The notes below the pieces were generated by a model. It searched no databases. It saw nothing but the letters and a program-made list of their open reading frames with translations, and was not told where the DNA came from. Both the position numbers and the translations under genes were made by a program. A DNA stretch of 64,000 nt from Mactromeris polynyma (Eukaryota > Mollusca > Bivalvia > Venerida > Mactridae): NCBI GenBank assembly GCA_032209605.1, contig JASFXZ010000003.1:9984807-10048806 (forward strand), in the 5' to 3' direction. Positions within the stretch are counted from its first letter, which is position 1. Each line of letters starts with the position of its first letter. Positions 38,101 to 46,676 of this stretch are shown one piece after another.

Positions 38101-39817
38101 GTATTGAAATTGCTTTGTTATACCTGATGTGCTCTGATTAATCATAACTATAGTTACAGCATAATGTCATTCGAACAAATTCCAAACGGAACGAATGATA
38201 AATATACTAAAGTCAGTTGCCCGTAATATTTCATACACATGATACCAACATTGTAACTGATTATTATTACATAAATATGCATAGCCGCACGAAAATCAAT
38301 TAAGATATGCATTTTGATGCTACACATTATTTGGTGTCATAAAACAGGGTTTTAAAACTTAAACAGTGATCACGTTGTTATTGATTATATATAAACACAA
38401 AGAATATCATTAGCAACCCATCTGTCAGCAGAAAATGACAATCTTATTAATAAGTATTTAGTCTTTAAGAGTCTCGCAAATTTTTCATTTGTGTTGTAGT
38501 CAATGAATATGTAGATACAAACCAAGCGCTTACATATCAAGCGTTACGAACAAGGTGGCATAGTGGGCGTTGGGTAAAGCGCCCGACTGCACGATCCGAA
38601 GGTCGCGGGTTCGAATCTTGCCTTTGGCAAGGTCGAACAGCAAACTTTGAATTGATGCATCAGTCCTGAGTCATGGTATAGTAACTGTAGTGGTGTGGGG
38701 TTAGACGACCGCCCGGTTAGCTCAGTCGGTAAAGCGCTGTACTAGTGTTTAGGGGGTCAGGGGTACGAGCATCACATCAGGTGCACTTTAACGCTTGATT
38801 TACTTTAATGTTGGAAGCGGTGTTTGACAGTCCACAGAGGTTGAGCCTCAAATGCCGGATGGGGAAGAGTATAATTATGTGGTGTTAGACGGCCGCCGAG
38901 TAAGTTCAGTCGGTAGAGCGCCGTACTAGTGTTTAGGGAGTCGTGGGTTCGAGCCCCACATCGGGCGCACTTTTCCCCTTGATTTACTTTATAACACAAG
39001 AAGCAGTCATCGACAGTTGTTTTAAAATCTATATGACCTAAAGAAGTTTGAACTTATGACTAATAAAAAAGTACATTGTGAACGAGTATGTATTATTCTT
39101 AATCACATGTGTATAGTGTCTACATACCAGTTTAAGTGAATAGTAATCCTACAGAATAATTTCACATTAGGGCTTAATATTTGTATACATTCGGACTTCG
39201 TTTATCCGACAACCTTCTATCCGAATGCTTGGTGTCTTTTGAATTAAATGTATCTTCTTATGTACGTCGAATTAAAATGGGCAATTCTCAGCAGCGTACT
39301 CGTATTATTCGAAATAAAATATCGGACCCGATGGATTCGAATGAGGTATCAGTTTTGCAGTTATGAAACATATTTTACGCTAAAACATTGAAATTCTAAA
39401 ACAATTGCTGAAAGTAATTTACGTTATCGTTTATCAAACTCAAGCATGTAACGTATGTTACGTTGCAACATTTTTTTAAAATTTCAAAAAATAAAATGTT
39501 AAAGTTATTACCTCACTCACAACAGTGTTAAACAAATCGGTGTCATGAAAACAATATTTTTGACACGGGACCGTATTATTCCAAATGCACACATTTTCTC
39601 CAGTCTTGTCATCGGACATTCCGCCGTTACCCGGACACTCAGTGTTGTTACCTACGAGACACGTAAAAGCCTGGGCCTGTCCAGCGAATGCCATGGTTAG
39701 CATGCTCCAAGAGACAGTAGTCTTTGCAGAATGGACGATCAATGAAATTAAGATCTGGTAAATCCCACAGCCGCCTAACGCGTTTATCAACTCTTCTAAC
39801 AAGAGATTATACGGCAT
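26177..39817 (-). CDS. SLC22-type organic ion transporter (MFS), eight exons, complete
   Basis: Exons (minus): 39512-39817, 36614-37038, 35053-35286, 30416-30550, 29172-29254, 28734-28857, 27317-27389, 26177-26377. All junctions are GT/AG, phases agree, and the sum is 1581 bp or 526 aa, the usual SLC22 length. Family features: N-terminal LLEELINALGGCGIYQ; a large first extracellular loop (about 45-105) with cysteines and two NNT glycosylation sites; SEWGLVCDRKW before TM2; the MFS loop GHMSDARGRK (about 132-141); PESLRWL after TM6 (about 247-253); GRKK after TM8; SLELYPTSIR (about 427-436); and ETNG after TM12. Such proteins move organic cations, anions or carnitine-like zwitterions across the plasma membrane; the substrate cannot be told from sequence. 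An in-frame ATG at 39841 would add eight residues. A 5' non-coding exon is possible. Introns are repeat-rich. Confidence 0.9.
26470..26720 (+). repeat. tRNA-like SINE pair in last intron
   Basis: Two similar units in tandem. Each has a head with ggtcg or ggtcat followed by cgagcccg or caagttccgaacg, then acataccaaaa or cttaccaaaa, then cactg.ctgtgctcggcat-like and a ttgtaaggg/cttaaag tail. Intronic to the transporter gene (opposite strand). Confidence 0.5.
26781..26965 (+). repeat. tRNA-derived SINE (8930 family)
   Basis: Head gaccaaggggtaaaacgcctga, B-box-like gattgaatccct, body with gacagcagtcatatccagtg, tail ttgacttgtttcaaaaccaa and a taaataaatttaaactaaac end identical in type to the 8930 copy. 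In the last intron of the transporter gene. Confidence 0.65.
26985..27150. repeat. CAGTTGAAACTCCCTAGTCC repeat, pogo-like terminus
   Basis: Begins cagttgaaactccctagtcc after TA and carries repeated 'gtccgga' and 'ctccgga' blocks. The right inverted end was not located, so this is a fragment. Confidence 0.4.
27460..27715. mobile_element. MITE with CTGGNCCCGATC termini
   Basis: Begins ctggacccgatctctc and ends gtgatcggggccag, giving about 12 bp inverted ends. Inside, ctcaaat..tctcagctga is mirrored by ttgagctgagatttagctc. No target duplication is obvious. Sits in the intron between exons 6 and 7 of the transporter gene. Confidence 0.65.
27911..28125 (+). repeat. tRNA-derived SINE (8930 family)
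   Basis: B-box-like ggtgggtttgaatacctac, body with gagcactggtatgtaaccca and agaagcagtcgttgag, and a tail ending in an AATTA microsatellite run at 28106-28128. Intronic. Confidence 0.6.
28899..29071. mobile_element. MITE, 'CAGTAAAACCTCA' family, intronic
   Basis: Left aaacctctataataagacta and right gaggtggccattcagtgagg are inverted relatives, and the inner ggtccatgaaaatacggtct block is shared with other copies. In the intron between exons 5 and 6 of the transporter gene. Confidence 0.6.
29343..29523. mobile_element. MITE, 'CAGTCGGACCTCG' family, intronic
   Basis: Begins tagtcggacttcgattattc and ends atgaacgaggtccgactg, with TA outside both ends (29341-29342 and 29524-29525). Opposite orientation to the 22883 copy. 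In the intron between exons 4 and 5 of the transporter gene. Confidence 0.8.
29908..30075 (+). repeat. tRNA-derived SINE (8930 family), intronic
   Basis: Head gaggtcgagtggtagagcgtctgg, B-box-like taggtcgagtcccctc, body ending aacccaggaagcagttatca. In the intron between exons 4 and 5 of the transporter gene. Confidence 0.6.
30088..30330. repeat. Dispersed repeat, copy 1 of pair with 51797-52030
   Basis: Starts atgggcttcatcaagtattg and shares, in the same order and orientation, aataagaaccattg.catgta, cagacaaaactagt and ttatgataata.aaacgtc with 51797-52030. Confidence 0.65.
30780..30862. repeat. Short MITE fragment, 'CAGTAAAACCTCA' family
   Basis: Contains agaccacactcaataatgag and agtggtcttattataggga as an inverted pair about 80 bp across. 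In intron 3 of the transporter gene. Confidence 0.5.
31340..31965. repeat. 0.6 kb repeat, inverted copy of 42370-42965
   Basis: Reverse-complement match to 42370-42965 across several distinctive blocks: acacgcatcatgca, gacgactccacaaaacc, ctaccccttcttatctagga, ccgccgaccaagccaag, ctatgtatta. In intron 3 of the transporter gene. Confidence 0.75.
32397..32570. repeat. Tandem repeat, about 59 bp unit, three copies
   Basis: Unit begins aaagtaacgaataggaaaat and includes gttgtggcaagaaagatgtt. Three copies, the last truncated, differing by one or two bases. In intron 3 of the transporter gene. A frame is open through it on minus, but that follows from the repeat. Confidence 0.85.
33075..33927 (+). 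mobile_element. Internally deleted mariner with intact termini
   Basis: Left end cgagaggcattcaatagagt and right end ttattgaatgcccctca are inverted for about 27 bp, with TA outside each (33073-33074 and 33928-33929). The body, 853 bp against about 1.3 kb for mariner, carries transposase remnants on plus: ESQRRIHNKQWLSKSQ (about 33360), VIAKRTISAKKVLYAIFFNS, then after shifts PPYSPDQAP (about 33632) and a WVARLQKCVSVQGEYFDRL end (about 33795-33855). The N-terminal HTH part is missing and frames are broken, so it is non-autonomous. It is in intron 3 of the transporter gene, on the opposite strand. Confidence 0.85.
34870..35050 (-). repeat. tRNA-derived SINE abutting a splice donor
   Basis: Read on minus, the tRNA-like head starts within a few bases of the exon 3 donor: gtaagaaccgaccctttggc, then tcaatggtagaacgttcacc and a B-box-like ggttgatcatcggtcga. 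5' CGACC can pair with 3' GGTCG. The donor hexamer gtaaga is intact. Same strand as the transporter gene. Confidence 0.55.
35409..35426. repeat. (TG)n microsatellite
   Basis: A short tgtgtgtgtgtgtgtg run in the intron between exons 2 and 3 of the transporter gene. Confidence 0.7.
35726..36075. repeat. Pair of about 40 bp direct repeats, 0.3 kb apart
   Basis: The sequence ttagttaccatatatataga followed by agggaaattac..tgaaccattg occurs at about 35734 and again at about 36038. They bracket a GC-richer patch with gtgcgcggcgacgggcga. In intron 2 of the transporter gene. Confidence 0.6.
37738..38090. repeat. Low-complexity TGCTG/TTGTG-rich stretch
   Basis: Irregular reiteration of gctgtgctg, gcattgtgtt and related words for about 350 bp, strongly depleted of A on plus. 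It keeps long frames open by composition only. In intron 1 of the transporter gene. Confidence 0.75.
38560..38700 (+). repeat. tRNA-derived SINE, intronic
   Basis: Head catagtgggcgttgggtaaag, then cgatccgaaggtcgcgggttcgaatctt, a well-kept B box, and a short body (tgatgcatcagtcctgagtc). First of three tRNA-like units in a row in intron 1 of the transporter gene. Confidence 0.6.
38705..38790 (+). repeat. tRNA-like unit 1 of tandem pair
   Basis: ccgcccggttagctcagtcgg and taaagcgctgtactagtgtt form a tRNA-like 5' half. The T arm is decayed (ggggtacgagcatcaca). Almost the same sequence is repeated at 38893. A piece of it is also at 49713-49765 on minus. Confidence 0.55.
38893..39010 (+). repeat. 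tRNA-like unit 2 of tandem pair
   Basis: taagttcagtcggtagagcg, gccgtactagtgtttaggga and gtgggttcgagccccac look like D, anticodon and T arms, with a perfect T arm. The 5' acceptor strand does not pair with atcgggcgca at the 3' side and an extra base precedes the D arm, so I call it a SINE-type pseudogene, not a tRNA gene. It ends with the acaagaagcagtcatcgaca body block of the 8930 family. Confidence 0.55.
39188..39350. mobile_element. MITE, 'CAGTCGGACCTCG' family, intron 1
   Basis: Begins cattcggacttcgtttatcc after TA and ends near ggacccgatggattcgaatgag. Same internal order as the 29343 copy but shorter. It lies 160 bp from exon 1 of the transporter gene. Confidence 0.6.
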
Positions 39818-39841
39818 ATTTGTGCGTAAATTTGAATACAA

Positions 39842-41340
39842 CAGTGTTAAAATTCAATATTAATCACAACTGCTGAAAGTATTAAATATGAGTATTTCCT
39901 ATGTTGTATTTCTCGCATGAAATCTCGTTTTAAAGTGATTTATCGAGGTATGAACCAGTCTATGATATGGACCATCATTAAATCCGTTGTATTCATGTTG
40001 TCTATGAAATTTAATTAGTGGTTTCCGTTTCTATGCCATAGTGTCATTTCCGTTACTATCAAGGTGCGTATCCAGGCAGACGCACGTACGCCAATGCGTA
40101 CAATTCGTCAGAAAAAAGGAAACAATAAAAGTTCCAAAAATGCAATAAAACCTGAAGACAGAGGGGGATAGGGTTATGGGCAAACCACCTAAACCCAAAC
40201 CAGCGGGAGGGGGTGCCTTGTCACACCTATTCCTCCCCATTCGCAGTATTGCTGCTCGTTTCGCACTTACGATGCTCACATTTGGCGTACACTTCAAAAC
40301 TGTCCAGGTACGCGCCTGCTATCCATAGCGTCACTTTTACGAATGAAATAATATGGGCGAAGCCTATGATCTAAATCAATAGTGAAACACATATCTGCTC
40401 CTTCGTGCTCATACGGAACTTTTTGGGCTAAATTTAAACGTAATGACGTAAAACATGTATGTGTCTTTTTCACAAATTAATACACGTATTCCGCCAGATG
40501 TTTACATTCCAAAAAAGAACGCAATTAATATATTGCGTATGCCGTACACAATTTTAATAACAAAAACTAAATTCAGTTGTGAAAATGCATACCTAACAGT
40601 TTGTATATATTGACTGATGATAATACATATGTATGCTGTCATTAATTTAAACGTTGTCTCATATTCAGATCGTTGCGGTTTGCAAACGAGCTGCGCCACG
40701 ATGAATATTGCATAATTTTTTCTTTCCATTTGAAAAACAAACGATTTTATTAAGAAGTATTTACAGTCTGACACAATCTCATTAAAATCAGCTCCTGTCG
40801 CACGCTCCTATACTATACGCTAACTGGCCTAACAGCGGAAAATAATGGAGCTAAAGTTAGGGGCTGATTTCAATGAGATTGAGTCTGACACTACGTCATC
40901 TTTAACATCTTGTTTTTTATATTGATATTGCTATATGTCTGATTATAATACTTTTGGTATTAATTGAAAGTTGGAACATATGTCTGTTAGAAAATGTAAA
41001 AACACCAAAACTGGACTTTTTGGTCACTTCTACAGGTTTTGTCATGGCGCAATATAAGTATGTATTTAAATGTTTTGTCTTTGACGTCTTAAGATTGCAA
41101 TTGAAATGATAAAAGTAGAGCTTAGAAAATAACGGTTAAAGAAACTTAAGCACTTTTGTGCTTTGATTACTAGTACTTATATTAATTACATAAAATATGT
41201 GATGCCTGTTTAACAGCCCGTATTATATTATACAGCAAACACTACTATATGCATATATATCACAACAAACACTTTTTAAAAACATCATTCTGAATGTCTA
41301 ATGATCCACTCATTGTTTTAAAATTCGAATTTTCTTCCAT
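39842..41340. other. Region upstream of the transporter gene; no gene seen
   Basis: This would hold the promoter and any 5' non-coding exon of the SLC22-type gene. I see no TATA box or CpG-rich core that stands out and no convincing coding exon on either strand. Confidence 0.35.
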
Positions 41341-41344
41341 AGTT

Positions 41345-41424
41345 TAAATTTGTATAAAAACATCCTCGAAACTAAGACTGACTCTTCAAAACCAATGACG
41401 GCTTAGTATTGAGATTCCACTGTA
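41345..41424. repeat. MITE fragment, 'CAGTAAAACCTCA' family
   Basis: Half a copy: aactaagactgactcttcaa followed by cttagtattgagattccactg. Confidence 0.45.
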
Positions 41425-41713
41425 TTTGTCTCTATTAGCCTAAAGTTTTTTTAAAGATTCAAATTTTATGTTTATTTCCTCGTAGATAAACTTTGTAAGT
41501 CACATATTTTATCTGTCTGGTGTTTCATGCCGTTATTCGATAGCATTTTCACCATACACTGGCCGTCATTTTACTTTCATATGTTATACTATGTGTGTTT
41601 ATGACCGACATTATCCCTGCTTGCCTAAACAATGTTTGGGAGCAAATGGTCGTAGAAAAAGTTTCACAGCCAAACTATCACAGTTCCAGAGACACCCCTG
41701 TTTGTTTGAGGTA

Positions 41714-41876
41714 CAGTAAAACCTCAATGAGACCGCCCTTTGTATCTTTGAAAACTAGTCTTCTTTTTGAGGTGGTCTTAATATTGAGGTTGAATAAAGA
41801 GCAAAACAGCGAAAATTGACTAGAAAATTGTGTTCTTTATTTTTAGGTGATCTTAACATTGAGGTAGTCTTTACTG
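41714..41876. mobile_element. MITE, 'CAGTAAAACCTCA' family
   Basis: Begins cagtaaaacctcaatgagac after TA (41712-41713) and ends gaggtagtctttactg. The left 13 bases match the family consensus. Contains the shared ggttgaataaagagcaaaac block. Confidence 0.75.
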
Positions 41877-41880
41877 TCTA

Positions 41881-42369
41881 GCACATCTGTTATACAGTTA
41901 ATACCAAGAACGCAGCGAGGGCTCAAAGCAGTGCCCGCTCAAAATATTTGATTATAAGTACTGTATGTTACCACTGTTCAACTTAATCATTGAATATGCG
42001 GTGATGACGTTCATGCATACACAATTCTAGAATGTGTACCCAAAGTCGTTCCTTATACTTTGATACTTTCATAGCGTGATGTTCTCTTTCTCCTCAATAA
42101 ATCTGAGGAATATAGAACGAAAGAAAAGCAAATGGCATACAATGATTTAATTTACACTGATGACGTCATGTTTTTCCTAAGTGTTTTAATTGCCATTTTT
42201 GTTATTTATCCGAACATAATGCAACATTCAACAAGTGATCTGTATATGTCCTTATATTCTATGTGTTGTTTGTTTTTTTCTCGTCTTTCTTATGTCATGA
42301 CGATATCGCAGGCAAATAGACATTCATAAATAGTGTCAATTGTATAAGGGTGTGAAAATGGACTGCATT
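41881..42369. other. Intergenic, no gene seen
   Basis: AT-rich, with no recognisable coding or repeated segment noticed. Confidence 0.35.
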
Positions 42370-42965
42370 AATACATAGCTACGTATAGTTAGCGTACTAT
42401 GCCCCGGGGGTACTATTATTTACTAATGGGAGGTAAAATACAAACTTAGATATGATATTTTTGCTCATATTTATTTCATTATACGGTCAGTTGTCACGAA
42501 ACTTAGAAACTATGTAGTTGAATTCACGCGTAAGCTTTCCATCGAAATACATCGCATAAAGTGCTAAATTTAAATTACTGAACTTGATATTCATTGATGA
42601 CAAGTTAATTTCTTCAAGTCGTAAACAAGTTATTTAGCAGTTGTATATAAGGTGTCCGTTTTGTTTCATTGACTGACTGTATAGTCCAGCGTAGGGCACA
42701 TTCTGCTAAGCACTTGGCTTGGTCGGCGGTTGTTTCCCCATATCCCTTCTTCCCTCCTAGATAAGAAGGGGTAGCCGTTGACCTTGTCTTGGGTTTTGTG
42801 GAGTCGTCTTTTCGCATTTTTCATGTTTGTCTCTTGTTAGAGGCGAACAATATGCATGATGCGTGTATGTGGTCGCACGGTTATGATACGCGTCTTGTCT
42901 GTTTTCCCCTAGTTCAGCATTAATGAAATTTAATTATCGTTAATATCAATTATTATGACATAACA
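42370..42965. repeat. 0.6 kb repeat, inverted copy of 31340-31965
   Basis: Reverse complement of the intron 3 copy. A 67-codon frame on minus (42614-42817) is open here but broken in the other copy, so coding function is unsupported. The copy ends just before the 53-bp satellite array begins. Confidence 0.75.
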
Positions 42966-43014
42966 TTCACTGCATGGATACGATAAATAGATTCTTACCA
43001 CGAACTTAAGTTTC

Positions 43015-43359
43015 GTGCTACGATGTACGACCCAGATCAACCATATTTTATGTTATTCTCAGTGGTCGCGCTACGATGTACGACCCAGATCAACCATATT
43101 TCATGTTATTTGCAGTGGTCGTGCTACGATGTACGACCCAGATCAGCCATATTTCATGTTATTCTCAGTGGTCGTGCTACGATGTACGACCCAGATCAGC
43201 CATAGTTCATGTTATTTTCTGTGGTCGAGCTTTGATGTACGACCCAGGTCGACCAAATTTGGTTGATTTACGACCTACGACCCAGGTCGACAAACTTTGG
43301 TTGATTTACGACCTACGACCCAGGTCGACACACTTTGGTTGATCTACGACCTACGACCC
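43015..43359. repeat. 53-bp satellite array, left cluster
   Basis: Four units of exactly 53 bp (starts at 43023, 43076, 43129, 43182) carry acgatgtacgacccagatca and a catgttatt block. They pass into about three units of a 38 bp derivative built on acgacccaggtcgac and tttggttgat. The array stops at the left end of the Harbinger element. The same satellite is at 50820-51490. Confidence 0.9.
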
Positions 43360-43391
43360 AGGGCTGCGTTTCATCAAAAATCCTAGGAGCG
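43358..43391 (+). repeat. Harbinger left terminal inverted repeat
   Basis: 34 bp, from ccagggctgc to cctaggagcg, an exact reverse complement of 50369-50402. The outer two bases could instead be flanking sequence that happens to match, leaving 32 bp. Confidence 0.9.
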
Positions 43392-43504
43392 ATTTTCGCC
43401 CCTAAGATCGTTTTTCGCTCCTAGCACTTAGGAACGATATCGCACCTAACTCTAGGAGCGGTCATGAGCACTCCTAAGTGCGAAACGCTTTGCATTTCGG
43501 GAAG

Positions 43505-46500
43505 ATGGCAGCTATAGTGTACGCACTACAACAACGCCGGCAAATTAGAAGAGAGAGGGTTTTTAGGGATCGACAAAATCCCCTTGATACACTGAACGAC
43601 ACTGATATCATTACTAGATATCGCTTTCCACGGCATGTTATCATTGATATCGTTCAGACAACTGCGGAAGAAATTACACTTCCAACATTGAAAGGTGGTC
43701 ATGTCATTCCGGCCCATATTCAGGTATACATCAATAATTATATATATTCCACTTATTTTGTTTAACTACGTCTCTATGCCAAATGCCGCTAAAAGAAGTA
43801 AACATTTGGTGGTATGCAACCCAGTGAAGGGGAAGTACTCTGAAAAATTCATGATCAGCGTTCTAAAAATGAAATCAAACTTTCACTGAATCGTAGTATA
43901 TTCCCGATTTACTAAGGAATTGTAAATGATTGTCTGTTATAGTACCTTTGTGTGTGTCTAGGACTACAACACATGCAACTGTGTATATCATGGATAAATT
44001 GGACCGACTCAGACAAACATGATTTCGGACACTGGATTTCGGACATGTTTCAATTGCCGTCTCCGGATCGGAACGTGCTATTGCAATACAATGTACTAGT
44101 TTATTGGAAAAGACTAGTATTAGACAATATAGACATACTTAAGTATTTTTTGTATCAAAGTATAAGCATGTCTGATTTATGACATCTTTAGTGATATAGG
44201 CAATACCTATGTTACATTGTAATATATACATAGCTCTTTCATTTCAGGTTCTTGTAACATTAAGGTTCCTTTCAAAGGGCTACTTCTTGTCTGAGGTTGC
44301 AGACATTCATGGTGTGTCTAGGTCCTCCTGCTCCCGTATAATTGGTAAAGTGTGCACTGCAATTGGAAACCACTTTTCAATAAGGTATTTATTGTCGTGG
44401 AATATTGTTCATTCTTAAAGATTGATAATGATTAAATGTGCAGCCATTTGACTGTATAAACATGTATAATTGAATTGATAAAACAGTGCATGGACAATGA
44501 ACGAATCATGTGTGTTACTGCTAATAACACTCATGTTAGTTACAATTTGCCTACAGTATACAGTGTGATGCTAACAAATGACTAACATGATTGGGGACGG
44601 GTTACTAAGTAATCAACACTGCGGTGTATTGATTCACCCTATAACAGGTCCCGCCTCTTGGCCTGTCTTTGATTTGCAAACATATCAACAATATAGAACA
44701 ATACTTGTGTGTCTGTTTTACACTTGTGCAAGTTCATGGAAACCTAAATAAAAGGCAGAAGAAGAGCAGTATGTATAAATGTGTATTGTACATTTTCATG
44801 TTTGAATGTTATATTTTATTGATCATAGGTTTTCAAGAAAAAATGATATAATTATAAAGTTTATGTAAAAGTGTGGACTTGGGCAAAGCAATGCTGCTAC
44901 TCTTGGAATTAACCATATTAACATCTGAAAATAAGTATATGATCATAGCAAACAAATTGATGTGCAATTACACTGTTAACATAATTTTTTTAAGATATCC
45001 CATGGAACAACAAAGACAATTGAAGCATGAATTCCATGAGCTAGCTGGTATGCCAAATTGTGTGGGGGCCATAGATGGAACATTAATCCCCATCCAGTCA
45101 CCAGCTGGTCCAGATGGTCAGGCATATGTTTGTCGAAAAGGCTTTCATGCCATCAACGTACAAGCTGTTTGCGATGCAAATATGAGGTACTTTTTATTTA
45201 ATATTTACCAATTTGTTTTACAGTTTAACCAATTATTTGAGCTATAATCTGCAAATAAAGTAACTATTATTTGACAGTCTGTGAAGATGTCTGGATAAAT
45301 CGGTGTGAAATAATTATCTCAACAGCTGCATTACTAATTGGATTGACTGACCAGTGGTCAGTGACAACAGTGCACACAATGTATTTTATAACCAATGGCA
45401 TTATATTGACCACTTAGGTGAAAAGAATTAAAAGTTGTTATCATTTTCAATCAATCTTTTGCCATGTCTTCACGTAAACACTTAACAAAACTTATAAGTC
45501 TGCATGTATAAATATGACAAGATCTTGGTCAAAGTAATTGCCCCAAGTCTGTTAACCACCCTTATGTATTTCAGGTTCCTAAATGCAGTGGTAAGGTGGC
45601 CAGGTGCCACTCATGATGCCTTCGTCTTGGCAAACTCGGCTATAGCTGAACGTCTGGAGAGGGAGCAAGTAGGCTGGGTGCTAGGTGACAACGGCTACCC
45701 ACTGAAGACATGGCTGTTGACACCTTACCTAAGACCAGCGGCTCCACACGAACTGGCTTACAACCTTGCACATGCAAGAACCAGAAATGTTGTGGAAAGG
45801 GCATTTGGCTTGCTTAAAGCTCGGTTTAGGTAAAGTTATTTTTTATAAGGGATTAAGGCCTTAAAGGGTATTTTTAGACATCATTTTTGGCTACTATTGC
45901 ATCGTCTAAGTCATTGTTGAAAATAGTCGCATACTAGTTGTAGCAGTTATAGTAATGGACCAGTAATATTAAGACCTTGACTGCATTCAGAATTAAACCT
46001 GATTGCAACAAGACATTTTTTTGTCAATCTTCATTACTCTGACATTGTTATAATTGTTATTCCAATCTTCTTTATAAAGAATTTTACTTAAATATCCCAC
46101 CAATTCAATTCTAGTAAATTAAAGCATGCATAATTTCTGTTAAACAACCAGTCACAATAGCCTGATTTAGACATTCCTTAAAATTGGCATGTTTTGTTGA
46201 AGTTGAAAGATTAATTATGCATTCCCTTTTACAAAGGTTCCATATCTATTTTTTTTAAATCAGAGCTGTATAACTTTGTTTCAGATGTTTGCATTCGTCT
46301 GGTGGTGTTTTACCAGTTCAGCCACCAAAGGCAGTAAAAATAATACATGCCTGCTTCTGCCTGCACAATCTGGCTCTGCAGGAGAATGTTCCTGTACCAG
46401 ACATACAGGGGATAGTGCTGGAAGACAATGCAGACCATGCTGCAGCAATGGAGGTTAACAGGCCAGCCCAAGAGCTGAGAAATAGAATAGCAAGAAGGTT

Positions 46501-46507
46501 TAGTTAA
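43505..46507 (+). CDS. PIF/Harbinger DDE transposase (HARBI1-like), five exons, intact
   Basis: Exons 43505-43723, 44248-44384, 44995-45186, 45575-45829, 46285-46507. All introns are GT/AG, phases agree, and the sum is 1026 bp or 341 aa, close to HARBI1-type lengths. N-terminal part: FPRHVIIDIVQTT, then LRFLSKGYFLSEVADIHGVSRSS, a helix-turn-helix-like stretch. Catalytic DDE nuclease landmarks: MPNCVGAIDGT (D146), RKGFHAINVQAVCDA, RWPGATHDA, LGDNGYP (D221), RNVVERAFGLLKARF (E257), then ACFCLHNL. The protein cuts and rejoins DNA at the element's ends in the nucleus. An in-frame ATG at 43478 would add nine residues; I chose 43505 because the extension looks non-conserved. No stop or frameshift is seen, so it could be active. 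Confidence 0.88.
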
Positions 46508-46654
46508 TGTAAGTAATACAAAGCCAGCAAATATTAATGTTCATCTGTTTGCATTATTAATGTAACAAATAGCAATATAAAAAACAATAAGAGTTTAACA
46601 GCTTATTTTTTATCCTCAATAACATAAATAACATGTAACAAGCATGTATTCTTA

Positions 46655-46660
46655 AATAAA
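46655..46660 (+). other. Candidate polyadenylation signal of the transposase gene
   Basis: AATAAA 148 bp past the stop and just before the stop of the converging Myb-like gene, so 3' ends of the two transcripts may overlap. Confidence 0.45.
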
Positions 46661-46676
46661 ACATAGTAAATACAAT

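Noticed and set aside
38893..38980. A tRNA gene call based on a perfect T arm and A-box
   Set aside because: Acceptor strands do not pair, an extra base precedes the D arm, and the unit continues into a SINE body.
42614..42817. A 67-codon minus frame in the inverted 0.6 kb repeat
   Set aside because: The partner copy at 31.5 kb has stops in the same frame.
43478..43504. Upstream ATG at 43478 as the transposase start
   Set aside because: It is in frame, but the nine added residues look non-conserved; 43505 is preferred, though this is not proven.
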